A stretch of 64,000 bases of DNA, taken from Leptasterias polaris (taxonomy: Eukaryota > Echinodermata > Asteroidea > Forcipulatida > Asteriidae). The translations under genes and the position numbers were made by a program. Below the pieces are notes generated by a model. The model was not told where the DNA came from. It searched no databases and worked only from the letters and a program-made list of their open reading frames with translations. The stretch covers positions 1,618,501 to 1,682,500 of the forward strand of contig JAZGTN010000046.1 in NCBI GenBank assembly GCA_037783415.1, given 5' to 3'. Below, piece by piece: positions 11,862 through 23,734 of this stretch. Within the stretch, counting starts at the first letter, position 1, and every line of letters begins with the position of its first letter.

Positions 11862-14800
11862 ATGGCAGCCCCCAGTAGAAATTTGACGTGTCAAAACCGT
11901 TTTCAATTTATATCGTTCCTATCAATTTACCATTCTATTTTTCTTACATTTACTCTCGTTAACTTTGTGAATGGCAATTTCTATTCATACTATGTCATGG
12001 ACGGTCAAGGAAGGGAGATTTCATTGGAAGTTTTTCGGGGAAAGGTGATGGGTTTTGTAACACACGTTAACGTTGCATGCATCCTCTCTGTCTGATCGAT
12101 CCTGCCTGTCCCTGTGCCTTTTTATTTTTAGTGCTTCTGATGCGCTGCATGCTGCATGTATAATCTCATCCCTTCGATTCATAATGTGTAGTAGTGCATG
12201 TCAAGACTGCTGTCAATTACCAGCATGTTTGCTTTGTATGCTTGGTTTCAAACCGTTTATTTTAGAATGTGTAGATTTTGTTATTCTATATCAATTAGTC
12301 TGTCTGCCAACGCAGTTTCACGCACTCTCTCAGTCAGACCACTTGCTCTATGCTCAGACTAGCCTAATTTCTAATTTGGGGTAAAATTAATTGCATTTTA
12401 ATTAAGGACAAAAAGATTATCAACATGTTTTTGATCATAGCTGTACGTTTTACATAGAAGTATAACATAATTATAACATGGAGGAATAAAAACATTGTTT
12501 TCTACCGCCACGATTTTACAAAGCCACACCACTACTTATGTTCTGTGTTTATGGGGTTGACCTAACCTTCCTCCTTGACTTTAACATGTAGATACGAACA
12601 GCTATAATTATGCAATGTGTTATATGCGTGTATTTGTTGTGTTGGAGTGGAGAAAGAAAAGGCATAAATGCAAAAGACACTACAAGGAATTTAACGCTTA
12701 AAAAATGTACAAAAAGAAGAAAAAGAGATCACCAAAAGAAGTCAATGTGAATACATTTTACAAATAATGCAAATAACATTTGGAATTTATCTTTTTATAC
12801 AGTAACAAATGATAAACTTATGAATTGATATGGTTTCTGTTACAGCAGAGCCAACTCAAGTCTTGAGAATGTTAAATTAACCAAAATAGTATCTTATACT
12901 ATAACTGCATTGGAAGTAAATTTTACGTTTTATACTTCATGTTTGGGCATCGTACGTCAGTTGTGTCAATGATTACAGAGCCAGCAGGCGTTTCGTTTGA
13001 TTTCTATGGACTTTCCCAATTTAAGTAATATCTCAAAATCTGCTTGAGCATTTAGGACTAAATTTTCTGGAAAGAAGTAAAGCAACTACCAAAAAAACAA
13101 AACAGAGATTGTGTCATCAAGTGTTATATTTATGGTTTTAAGAGTATATAAAACTCCTGAATTTTAACATCAGGAAGGTTCCGGGTTTAGACTTATTTAA
13201 AGGGGCAACCGAGACCAGCAAGCCACAAAGAAATTGTCAAATTCATGAAATCTCAATAAACGCTCTCTACATTGGTCAACCATCTCGCATGATAACTGTT
13301 TGCGTGGAGGAAACCTATTTGTCATGGAAATTGAAATGTCTACTTATATAGCATGTCTTTTACGTTTGTTTCCTTGTTTGCTTGCTTTTTGTTGCTTCGT
13401 AGGCCTATTCGTGAGTTGATTGGGTTTACAGTAGGTCCCCTTTATGATGGTGGGAATGAAAGACAAATAGGAAATAACCTTGGACTGATGAGTACCGCAA
13501 TGACAAACGGTGAATCGCAAAAGCTAACTCAACCAACAAACGTGTGAACGTAATTAAATAGCATATTTTTTTTAATAATTATGGAACTAACATGGAGGAA
13601 AACAAGTATAATTCTAAAGCACCTAAAAGAGTTTGATGTATTCCCGAAAAATCAGCATCCGGTTTGACATGTTTCATGATAAATTTGGGAACGTTTTGAA
13701 AAGGTAACTGTGATAAATTCAAAATTAAAATTTAGGCTTTATGAAGTTTTCTTTGATTTTTTTTTTTACAAATACAGACGCAGCTCGATATCATTTTTCA
13801 GCAGCTGTATTTACACTTTTTTTTACAGATTTGACAAACAAGATTTTAATGTGTGTCTTATTCTTGTTTCTAACAGCCAGCTCTTGTTGTTAACGTAGCC
13901 AGTGAGTGTGGATTTACACAAAGCCATTACGAGGATCTTGTGTGGGCCAGTCAACAACCAGGGATAGATGAAGAATTGCACATTCTAGCATTTCCTTGTA
14001 ATCAATTTGGCCAACAGGAGCCGAAGGGTGACGAGGAAATAATTGCCTTTGCTCGAGAGACGTACGGGGCTACTTTCCCCATCTTCGGTAAAATTGACGT
14101 GATTGGAGAATATGCTGATCCTGCCTACAAGTATTTAAGTACGAAGTACCTTTAAATAATTCACCATCAATATGTATTACGTCACTCATTGTGGAAATTA
14201 TAAGAGTTATCACAATTTGTCAGTGTTGTAGTCGAGTCACCTGTGTGTCGAGTCCGAGTCCGAGTCTCAAGTCACTTGGGTCGAGTCCGACTAGTCCGAG
14301 TCCCGAGTCACTTGGTCCGAGTCTGAGTCACGAGTCACTTGTTTAAATATTGATTGCAAACCAAATGTCGTAAAATAAGAATTGGAAATGACAACATAAA
14401 AAACATTTATTTTAAACAAAGTTCTGTTAAAGTTTTTGTTAAAGTTGGTATAACCAAAAGAAACAATACGGGGCGAACCGGCAGATATGCCATGACTGAA
14501 AAAATGTTGTACTACTTTTTACTTGTGACGTGACCAAACTTGACGTCGTGTGTGTGTGTGTGTGTCGACCATGTGTATAAACTGGTGCAAACAACACACA
14601 GCCATCACAGTGCAATATGCAGGTTGTGTTTTACAGGTACCAGACATGCCATTTCCCTGGTAATATGCATCAAGCACAAACAGTGGCTATGGTGTTAACG
14701 TTGACAGAATACCAGCATAATACTGGTGTCGTGCATCCTAGTGTTATAATGCGTATTGAACATACGAATCGAACATACACGCGCTGTACGTAGATGGCCA

Positions 14801-16143
14801 TCTACACAATAATCACGAACACTATTACTGGCAACACCATACGACAGTGTACTTATTTATTGTGCTAGACGTTAACTCTATGTGCACTCCGGGAATGACG
14901 ATCGGATCATCCGAATTGTTTTTATTATTTAAAAAAGGTTTTGTTTGTGAAAAATACGTGACTCGAGTCACGAGTCCTCGGGGACAAGTCCGAGTCATGA
15001 TAGTCGAGTCCGAGTCCGAGTCTTTTGCAGACGTGACTGAGTCAAGTCAGAGTCACCGAAATTGTGACTCGAGACGGACTCGAGTCCGAGTCCTGGACTC
15101 GAGTCATACAACACTGCAATTTGTATATACCCATGCCAATCATTCAAGTAACCATTTTTCATGGCTGGTTTGTTAAATTTAGTTACTTTCAAATATTTCG
15201 TGGCTTATTTTATTTTACCAACAATATGATATCATTTTTAAAGCCATAAACTACGTTAAACTAAATTATTCAAAGAAACGTAAACACAATATGATTTAGT
15301 CCAACTTAATCCCGGGAGTTCGAATATGCTTGATTTAAAGGGTGTGTACAACATTGGTAAGATTGAAAATATAAATGTTCACAGATTTGCACATAACTTA
15401 CATGGTATAAAGATGGCCACGGTGGAAAACTTCCCTTGAAATTGTTTTGCTTGAAATGCCATAGTTTTTTGGAATGAGTAAAACAATAGTCTTTATCTGC
15501 AGGATAAAATCCGATGTTTAAAAAAAAGTTTAAAACATATTGTGGGGGTTTTCACTGTTTTCTAATGACTCCGAAGACTGATTGAACTTAAAGTTTCACA
15601 GGTTTGTTATTTCATATATGTTGGGTCACATCAAGTGCGGATACAGGACTTTGGCATTTACCAATGTTGTACACACCCTTTAAAAAGGAAGGTATACGTT
15701 TGGTAATTACTCTTAAAATATTTGAGAAACACCTCACTCCGAATAATTTATATGGTTATGGAAAAATTAAACATCCCCCCCCCCCCACAAAGTTTGAATC
15801 TGTTTGTCAGAAATGTTTCTCATATCGTGCATTGCAATGACGGATTATTCCTCTCGCGTGGCAAAAACTGCTCCAGATATTTGCCTTTAATAATTGTAGT
15901 TATCAACTTTTTACATGAGCTCAATTTTGTTTAAACTCGGTCATTGGTTCTCTGTCGCAACTTTTAAACATAACAGGTGCATCCAGTGGTAGAGAACCAG
16001 ACTGGAACTTCTGGAAGTATCTGATCGACAGACAGGGGAGGGTTATCGATGCATGGGGACCGACTACCCGGGTTACAGAAATATACGACTTTCTACTAGC
16101 TGCCACCCAGACCCCACGCCTGGTGAGACGAGATGAGTTTTAA
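11862..16143 (+). CDS. gpx7: Secretory-pathway glutathione peroxidase 7/8-like (Cys type), 3 exons
   Basis: Exons 11862-12044, 13877-14138 and 15977-16143 total 612 nt and encode 203 aa. GPX7/GPX8 are monomeric ER peroxidases that reduce peroxide and pass oxidising equivalents to protein disulfide isomerase. Seen here: an N-terminal hydrophobic segment (about residues 16-37, signal peptide or anchor), the peroxidatic motif NVASECGFT with Cys rather than selenocysteine, the signature LAFPCNQFGQQEP with the catalytic Gln, and WNFWKYL with the catalytic Trp and Asn. SECGFTxxHY is closer to GPX7 than to GPX8. The C-terminus RDEF resembles a KDEL-type retrieval signal. Intron phases are 0 and 1. 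Human GPX7 has 187 aa and GPX8 209, so the length fits. AATAAA signals follow the stop by about 270 nt. Confidence 0.93.
12045..13876 (+). other. Intron 1 of the gpx7-like gene, nothing recognised
   Basis: A 1.8-kb AT-rich intron. Reading frames here contain no family motif and I see no clear transposon termini. Confidence 0.5.
14221..15116. mobile_element. Non-autonomous hAT-like element with 8-bp TSD in gpx7-like intron 2
   Basis: The element starts CAGTGTTGTAGTCGAGTC and ends GACTCGAGTCATACAACACTG. It is flanked by an exact 8-bp direct repeat CAATTTGT (14213-14220 and 15117-15124). CAGTG termini with 8-bp duplications are the hAT hallmark. Both ends carry clustered GAGTC/GACTC words in inverted orientation. 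There is no transposase, so it depends on another copy. It begins 82 bp after exon 2. Confidence 0.88.
15335..15683. mobile_element. TTAA-flanked MITE (AAAGGGTGTGTACAACATTGG family), copy 1
   Basis: Inverted ends TTAAAGGGTGTGTACAACAT and ATGTTGTACACACCCTTTAA. The interior shares long words with 16487-16839 (for example ACTTACATGGTATAAAGATGG). It is in gpx7-like intron 2; a partial relative of the related AAAGG family follows directly at about 15684-15850. Confidence 0.82.
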
Positions 16144-16411
16144 TCAACGACTATTTCAAGTACACAAAATAGAGCTGTATTCTTGCCCTTCAATACTATT
16201 AGCAAAACACCTTTCCCTTGAGCCTTTCAACTGAATATGACTACCAACCTTTTATAAAAATAGTTAGTATTACAATTTAAAAACAGCTTTATAGTATTCT
16301 TTTTAATTTCTTACTGAAAAAAATATATATGCAAAAAACAGTGACAGGATAAGAGAATTAAAACATGTTCTAAAAGTTGTTTCTCTGTGGTTTTAAATTT
16401 ATGCAAAAATG

Positions 16412-16426
16412 AATAAATAAAATAAA
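16412..16426 (+). promoter_or_regulatory. Poly(A) signals of the gpx7-like gene
   Basis: Two AATAAA hexamers (16412-16417 and 16421-16426) lie about 270 nt after the stop codon in an A-rich stretch. They are the first clear pair downstream. Confidence 0.5.
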
Positions 16427-16486
16427 GATAACATTGAAAGTTGAAGTTTCTACTCTATGCGGTTAATTAACCCGGGCAATGTTACT

Positions 16487-16839
16487 TTAAAGTGTTTGTA
16501 ACATTGGTAAGAGTAAAAATACAAATGCTCACAGAATCACGGATAACTTACATGGTATAAAGATGGTCATGGTGGGAAACTCCCTTTCAAAAATTGTTTG
16601 CTTGAAGTGCTATAGTTTGAGAAATGAGTAAAACAATTTGTTTTGATCTCACGAGTCAAAAACTCATGGTTGAAAACAGTTAAATGCAGTTTTAAAATGC
16701 GGTTTTTACGACTTTTTCTTTTGATTATAATTACTGATTGACCTTAATCTTTCACAGTGTTTTTTTTCATGTATAATGTTTAATCACACCAAGTGTGGAA
16801 TCTGCATGGACAATTACCAATAGTACAAATATCATTTAA
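16487..16839. mobile_element. TTAA-flanked MITE (AAAGGGTGTGTACAACATTGG family), copy 2
   Basis: This is a more diverged copy of the element at 15335-15683, in the same orientation about 1.15 kb away. Ends are TTAAAGTGTTTGTAACATTGG and TTACCAATAGTAC...TTTAA. Both copies are preceded by a CCCGGG word. Confidence 0.72.
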
Positions 16840-17489
16840 ACGAACAAAATAAGTGTAGTTCCAACATAAGACATTTGTTGCATTCGTAAAATTGTTTGTT
16901 AATAAAATTAGGTACTGTTCAAACACTTTGCCAACTCTGATATTGAATGCTGATGAATCTAGATCGAGAGTACTAATTTTCCATTCAACGTAGATCTTGT
17001 TTTCTCACTGATTGGATAATCAAACTAAATAACCAAACCCTTCTGTTGTAACGCACGGTATATACTTTGAAAAGGAGACAAATACATGATGAATGTGTCC
17101 GTACAAACTCGCACAGCTGGTGACGTAGGCTATTAAGTTAATAGTATCCGAACGAGAAAACACGTCAAACGAAGAACATTTTTATTTCTTAAATCAAATC
17201 TTTGTTTTAAATTATATTTCAATTATATATGAAATTATATTTCTTTGTTCAACCCAAAATCATTTAAACATTTACCCAGTCAGTTTCCCTTGTGGTTTAT
17301 TATTTGATAAATTATATTTCATGACAAAATCTGAACACAAATAAATCATTACAATTTTATGAAATTAGTTTTAGCTTTTGAAAAAAAATACACAAAAGTG
17401 TTAATTATTATTGAAAACAAATTAAAACTCTGGGACAAGATGCTTTTTTGATGTTAACTTTTTGGAAACCCCTTAGTACGCGGATTCGT

Positions 17490-17910
17490 GAAGGTCAAAC
17501 GGGTTTAAAATGGACCCGTGTCGCAGTTTAAAGAGGATGCTGACGCCATACACTGCAATTAAAAGGGTTCGCTTTGCAATTACAGCATCTGGCGATTATA
17601 ATCGCGCATCCAAAACAAGCGTTTACATAAGTTTTATGATCGGAGGCGAGCACAAAATATTTTGCAATAACTGGAAGCTGAGATCAAGTTTAATTCTCGG
17701 GTTTTCTTCGTTATATTGTTGAACTGGTTTTACTTTCATATTTAGTATTACATTCCCAACAACATTTATAATTTTCTAGGTCATAAACTACGTTAAACTA
17801 AAATAATTGACGAAACAAAATCTCGCCCGTAAAACTCCATATGGTTGGGACCACTATGGTCCCGAAGTTCGAATGCGCGCGAGACTTTCACAGTCTATTG
17901 ATTAATGAAT
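17490..17910 (+). repeat. Dispersed repeat, arm A (inverse of the 28.6-kb block)
   Basis: Words such as ACTCCATATGGTTGGGACCA, TAAACTACGTTAAACTAAA and CGCGCGAGACTTTCACAGTC recur in inverted order at about 28570-28790, with outlying pieces near 29170-29215 and 29540-29565. A shorter piece recurs near 15240. The identity of the parent repeat is unknown. Confidence 0.65.
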
Positions 17911-20900
17911 AGGTCTTACCGGCGTGACATTCAAATCAAATGACAAGACTTGGGTAGGCCTATTGCATAAATTCCCTAGTGGTTTTCAGTGACAGTACCC
18001 TATTGTGACAATCTGCAACTACAACGAAGTACACAAATTGAAAGTATACAGTTCTACAACAAACCACCACCATTTAGTTGAAAAGCTGAACAGTGGTCAT
18101 AACTGCTAGAAAAAACCCCAACCATTATATAAATTGTGGTTTATTATTTCATTTTAGAAATAGTATATAAATATAGTATATAAAAGACGGATTATGATCC
18201 TACCAATGCCCCCACAAATCAGTTTTTAAACGAAATAAGTTTAGTTTGTGATGGGACATCCGTCAGTGGATTTATTTATTTTAATTTGTTTCCTTCTACT
18301 TCCGAACATTGAATGTATGACTCGATCATGTGCCGTCATCCCGACAAAAGCGACGCCCTCATCGTTTGGGGCACACTGAACAGACCGACGACTTTTCATC
18401 CATGGTTGAAGCAAGTGATTTTAACAAGTGCATAAATGGCAGTATGTAGGCAAAGCTGAAAGTAACAAAAACAGCTATGCCAACATCTTGCCTTCTCCAC
18501 ACTCGAGAAATGAATAATCGGCAAATCCAAACATCATGAAGTTACTACGACTTGAAGATCCAAACCAGCATCTATATAAAATTATAAGAAATTAAAAACA
18601 AACTATGAAATTACGTGTACAACAAAACAAATGCAGGTACAATTTAATTGTTGATGCCATGTACATGGACAGTACTTCCTCTGCGAGCTAGCACTGTCTC
18701 ATCTCCTTCCCATTAACACACTTATAACCACACCCTTATTTCAATAGCAACCACTTTGAGGCAAACACTGCTGGGGAAAGTGTGTGCCCAATACATTATA
18801 CATTATGCAAACCTTCCACTACAAACAATTACAAATTTCGTATTATTTATGCAAAGTGCAACTCAAGGCCGAGTCCTGCTTTAAAGTATGATAAATGTTT
18901 TCAGGTCTTAAAATTCCATATCTATAAATGTAACAATAGTTAGCACCATTTGACTAATCAACCAATGTATCCAATCACGAAAGCAACAGGTTGGATCACG
19001 ACTTTCGGACTGTCCAGTTGTTTCTTGTAAGTTGTACGAACAGGCGTACAGATGGCAATACGTTGGTACAGCTGAATAGGAAAAACCAGCTATGCCAACA
19101 TCTTGCCTTCTGTACACATGCATCTCACACACAAGGCTGAGCTCCACTGAATTGGAGAGAAAGCCTGTCAATACTCAACCATGCACAGCACCTTGCCTGG
19201 TACCTGTGTGCACGCTTTGAAATTCTAACGACGTTACGTAAGACTCAGTGGTCATGATCAAACACAAATGGCGGGTAACACACGGAAGGTGAGGCTTCTT
19301 TTACACAAGGGGAAGCATTGGTTGCTCCAAATAGACACTCACTGAAAAACCTTAAAATGGCCTTCGGTATTGAAGTAGCTTGACCCCGAAGCAAGTACGA
19401 GAAACAAAATGGCAGTACGTAGGCAAAGCTGAAAGTTAACACCACACAGCTATGCCAACATCTTGCCTCTTTGACACTCGAATTGGGCACGCAGAATCCA
19501 ACCTTCAGTGGTAACGGTGTGCATCACTAATACTTTGGGCCTCTTTACCACATTGCTCTCAGCTATACATCCAGTTGATGAAGTAACAACCCATTACTCA
19601 AATAGAAATGCTCAGTAACTCGTAGATTGTTTAGATTTAATTAAGAGTGATGGGTGTCCTACCTCCATGGTGCAAGCGACTGTACAAGTCAATTATAACT
19701 CATACTATTAGAAGTCCATTAGCTTGGAGGCCACTCAGTAGAAAACGAAATAATATTTGAACTGCCAGTTAAAAGAGGCGACTGTTTTTGTATAGAGAGA
19801 TTGGGCAGAGTTTCTATGCAAAGATGGAATACACATGTACATAAGTAGTTAATGAAACTACAGCAAAATTTTAACATCACACAGGCGGGGCAAGGACGCT
19901 GATATTTCTGATTATAATTGTGGTACTTCCAAAAAATTTGTAAGCTCAACTGAACACGGCATAAAAGCATTTCTAAATTCTAGTTCATCAACAAAATGCA
20001 TTGATCTCTCTACACAGTATATACGTACCTACAATCAAAAATGGAGTTGTGTTGAAATTAACCCGAGTGTGAACTGACCTTGGTATGCCACCACCATGAT
20101 TTAACCACAGTAGAAATGCTCTCGTACGGAACGCTGAAAAGCCGCATATCCATGGCATTTACCTATAGGCCATAGACCAAAGGTCTCTTTGCACTGCGAT
20201 AAAGATAAGCTGGGGTGTGTTTTATGTATACAATACAGGTCGGTTAAAAAAAAAAAACGTTGCGTGGCTTATTTACCTTATTGATTTGAGTATCGACACG
20301 TTTAGTTCATAGTCGTTCAAACTGGTATGAATTAACAACTTTATAATAGCACAGGTCATCAACACACCTATAATGATCAACAATAACACAATTGTCAAAA
20401 TATATAGTAATCTTTGATACAAATATCGATACCAGTTCACTACTGCTCCTCTCTCGTGTTCGTTTTGCCTGTCCTTCCTCTGTGGTCAATCTTTTACTTA
20501 GATCCTGCATGCAACATACTTTCATCCCATAGATCGAGGTTATGGTGACAATACCCCCATTCCAAATCGACCGAGTCACCCTCTCCAACAAGTAAAGATA
20601 AGACGTTACGTAACTAACATTTGTACCCATTGCGTAAATACTATTGACTAAGGTATACAAAACACGGTTGTACTGCAACGATTGGATGTGACTGATCACC
20701 ACCCAACAATGCACGTGTGCAAACCATTTAGGAGAAATATTTAAATTGGCGGGAAAAAACCCACCGCAACAAGCAATGTCATACACAAAAATAATGGTCG
20801 CCAAAACGACACTTGAACTTTGTGAAAAAACAACAATGTCCTCATTTGAGTAACTTCATTTGAGCAGCAGCCATTTTTAAACTTCAACCTTACAGGTTGT

Positions 20901-22410
20901 TGAAATAGAAATTGATAATGATAATTTCGCAAGAATTTTGTGACAAAATGTTAAACTTGGATCGCAAACCTATTATGTTAAAATTCATCCTTGGAGGAAA
21001 CGAACACTAATTCCTATATATATTAATTATTATTTACGTTAAATAACGTGTAGGCAGTGACTTGCATATATTATTTCAATTTCATTCTATTCAATATATT
21101 TTTTCCTCAAAGAACACTGACAAAAGCTGAACAATGGTCTACTTCAGATGAATTCATTTTATCGGGTCAGTGAACATGCATGCCGTACCATGCCACCACA
21201 CTACCGTAAAGCAATTTATGTGTACGTAAAGTAGTAATGGAGGTCAACATGGATTTTTGTAAAATTGTCCATGCTTCACACATAGCAGGGCGAGTTTCGT
21301 TTGGTAATTTTCCATGGTATAATGTAATTTGTCATAAGATAAAAAAGCGAAGGCTACATTCATTTTGATATAGGGAAGCACAGACATAGATAACAATAAA
21401 TGAAATTGATGATGGCACACGATAAAATTTAAGGATAGTTATTTCTCTAAAAGTAAAAGAAAACCGTGTTCGACACCAATGTACATACATGTACATAACA
21501 TGATGAATTCTCTATAATCATGGGTTCGATAACTGTACTTCAAAACAAAATTGAAATAAGGATCAGTATGATGGCAGGGAGCACAAAGATCAGATAACTG
21601 ATTGATGACTAAGAGTAAGAAAAAGATACAACTTTAAATCATACTCACAGCAGAAGAAGGATGATGAGTACCGTCTGACCTGGTCTGTCTCTACTCTTGG
21701 AGTGACACAAATGGTTGTGTTGTTGTAGAAGACTAGGTGCTGGTTGGTAGTTTGCTCAGCTAGGTCAAGTTTCGGGCATCCTCGATTGCAACTGCGACCA
21801 CCGATCCATGGGATGGTCCCATATATCAGAACCACGCCGTGAATGCCTCATCAGTGAGGACCCCCTACACCCACCTTTAAATTTGCACGGCTGGGTGGCT
21901 TTCGATCCAGTTGGGTTGCAACAAGTGAATACATAGAATAGGTACAATACTGTGGTTTCCTATTCACAGGGCAAAATGCATTCCACCGGTCCATTGTTAC
22001 GTCGTTTGTGTATTGTGGGCGTTTTACGTATACCATTGACATTCAAATTACTAAGCTTTGTGTTTTGTTTGACCCAATGAACAATGTACAGATACGTGAC
22101 GACAGCTACGCATCAATACATTTCAATAACTTTTAGAAGTCTGCTGTCTTCCACTCATTCACGCAACCAGGCCAAAATGGGCGGGATTTAGATGACCGGC
22201 AATAATTGCTAGTGAACCCCAGTGTTAATTATCTATCACAGGAATTCCTACTAATCCGGTTTTAGATGCTTTACGCATATTTACGCATAACAATGCTACG
22301 CCAAGTGAGGACTGATTGTGTCGCCCAGGATACAGCAAACCCCAACGCGCTGGCCAACGCTCCACGGTCTCCAATGCAAACACTCAACAAAAGTCCCCAA
22401 CATGCTCTGT
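17911..22410. other. Gene-poor intergenic stretch
   Basis: I find no gene here. The longest frame (minus, 20307-20804, 165 codons) has no recognisable motif. Three local copies of a 70-bp motif lie at 18435-19480 and are listed separately. Otherwise the sequence is AT-rich and unremarkable. Confidence 0.4.
18435..19480 (-). repeat. Three local copies of a ~70-bp motif
   Basis: Copies at about 18435-18505, 19050-19118 and 19408-19480 share ATGGCAGTACGTAGGCAAAG and CAGCTATGCCAACATCTTGCC at a fixed internal distance of about 16 bp. Spacing between copies is irregular (about 615 and 360 bp). On the minus strand each reads like a CAAGATG...TTTCAG-containing module, but no frame stays open through all three. 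Confidence 0.6.
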
Positions 22411-22414
22411 ACAA

Positions 22415-22949
22415 TGGGTGCGTTCGATTAGCTTCCCCGTGTGTACAGGGGATTTACACTCGTGTTAGCCACGCACTGAGGCTAATCGAACGCCGTGGTG
22501 TTTTCGCTTGGCACTCTGGGAAAATTAAGGTCAAACGTTTTTGCGTAGCAGTAGAACTTACAAAAGTCTAAGCTCCGTCGTCTGCTCACTTGGAAAATGT
22601 CGATGTCCGCAACGACACAATTTAATTATAAAATATAAAATAACAATTGCACACAGTCACCGTCTGTTTGTTTTTCTGGAAGTACGTTTCCTTTCCATTC
22701 CCCATAATTTGTTTCATGACGATAAATCTGTGTCTTTGTGTACTTTTGAACTCACGTCAAATTCAACTTGTCCCCGCCATCTTGGTATGATGCGTCATTA
22801 CACATGGGCATCCACCAGAGACCCGCTCGCGAGCTGGGGTTGTGGTGGCTTACACCCGGGGCAGACACGAGTATATCACGTGATGATGGCTAATCGAACG
22901 CTCTCGTGTAAGTTTTAGTTACACGTGTAAGCCAATCGAACGCATCCCA
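22415..22949. mobile_element. TIR element, GTGCGTTCGATTAGCTT ends, copy 1
   Basis: The left end TGGGTGCGTTCGATTAGCTT and right end AAGCCAATCGAACGCATCCCA are inverted copies. Internal GGCTAATCGAACGC words repeat the terminal motif near both ends. A second member is at 48554-49091. It has no transposase-like coding region. Confidence 0.75.
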
Positions 22950-23734
22950 TAGAAAGAAGGGATTTAAGACTGGACTTAACAGGGGTTTTTTTCTTTGGAA
23001 AGCCTTCTTGTGCAAAGAATTAATTGATTGGTGGGAAAGAATCATTGAGGTATTTTTTTGAGGGGACGCGATGTGGGAACAATTCAAGTGAGTGGTGAAT
23101 CTGCGAGATTGGGATCTTTTGAGGTTGTCTCGATGGTTCATTTTATGAAAAATTAAAAAATATATATATATCTTCTTGGTTCGTTGTCAAATTAATACTC
23201 TTACTAGACCTACAGGAAGAAAATTCAAATTTGCAAAAAGAAAATAGTGAAATAAATTTACCCCCAAAATCCACAGTCGTCGGTTGAGAGATCAGAACCA
23301 ACTTATTGCAATTTAAATTTCTTACTTTAATTATATATTTTTTTCCTCAAACTTAGTTGCTTGATTTGAATTTGTGACATGTTGAGCCTTTCAGAAATTT
23401 GATTTAATTTGAAATGAGGAATATTGATTTTGTGAAGAATGCAAGTATTTTTCTTTTCGTCCCTGTTTTTTTGTTCTTTTCTTTTCTTCTTCATCTTCTA
23501 AAGACCATTTGGATTTAAACATAATATGGGTTATAAATGCTTAGAAGTTCCTCACACTCCCCCACTGGTAACAACAATACAGTGACGTAACAAGAAATGT
23601 GGGGCTTGAAAAGGGGAGGGGGCTAGAGGTTTGACCCAATCCCTTGCCATAACACAACCCCAATTTGTATTTGTGATGACAAGCCCCCACTAACATGCTC
23701 CTCCCTCCCCTCAAGCTTGCTCAGGCATTACTAT

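Noticed and set aside
20307..20804. 165-codon minus-strand open frame
   Set aside because: No recognisable domain, odd composition, and no splice context linking it to other exons. I looked for an Ig-like reading in another frame and found a stop close by.
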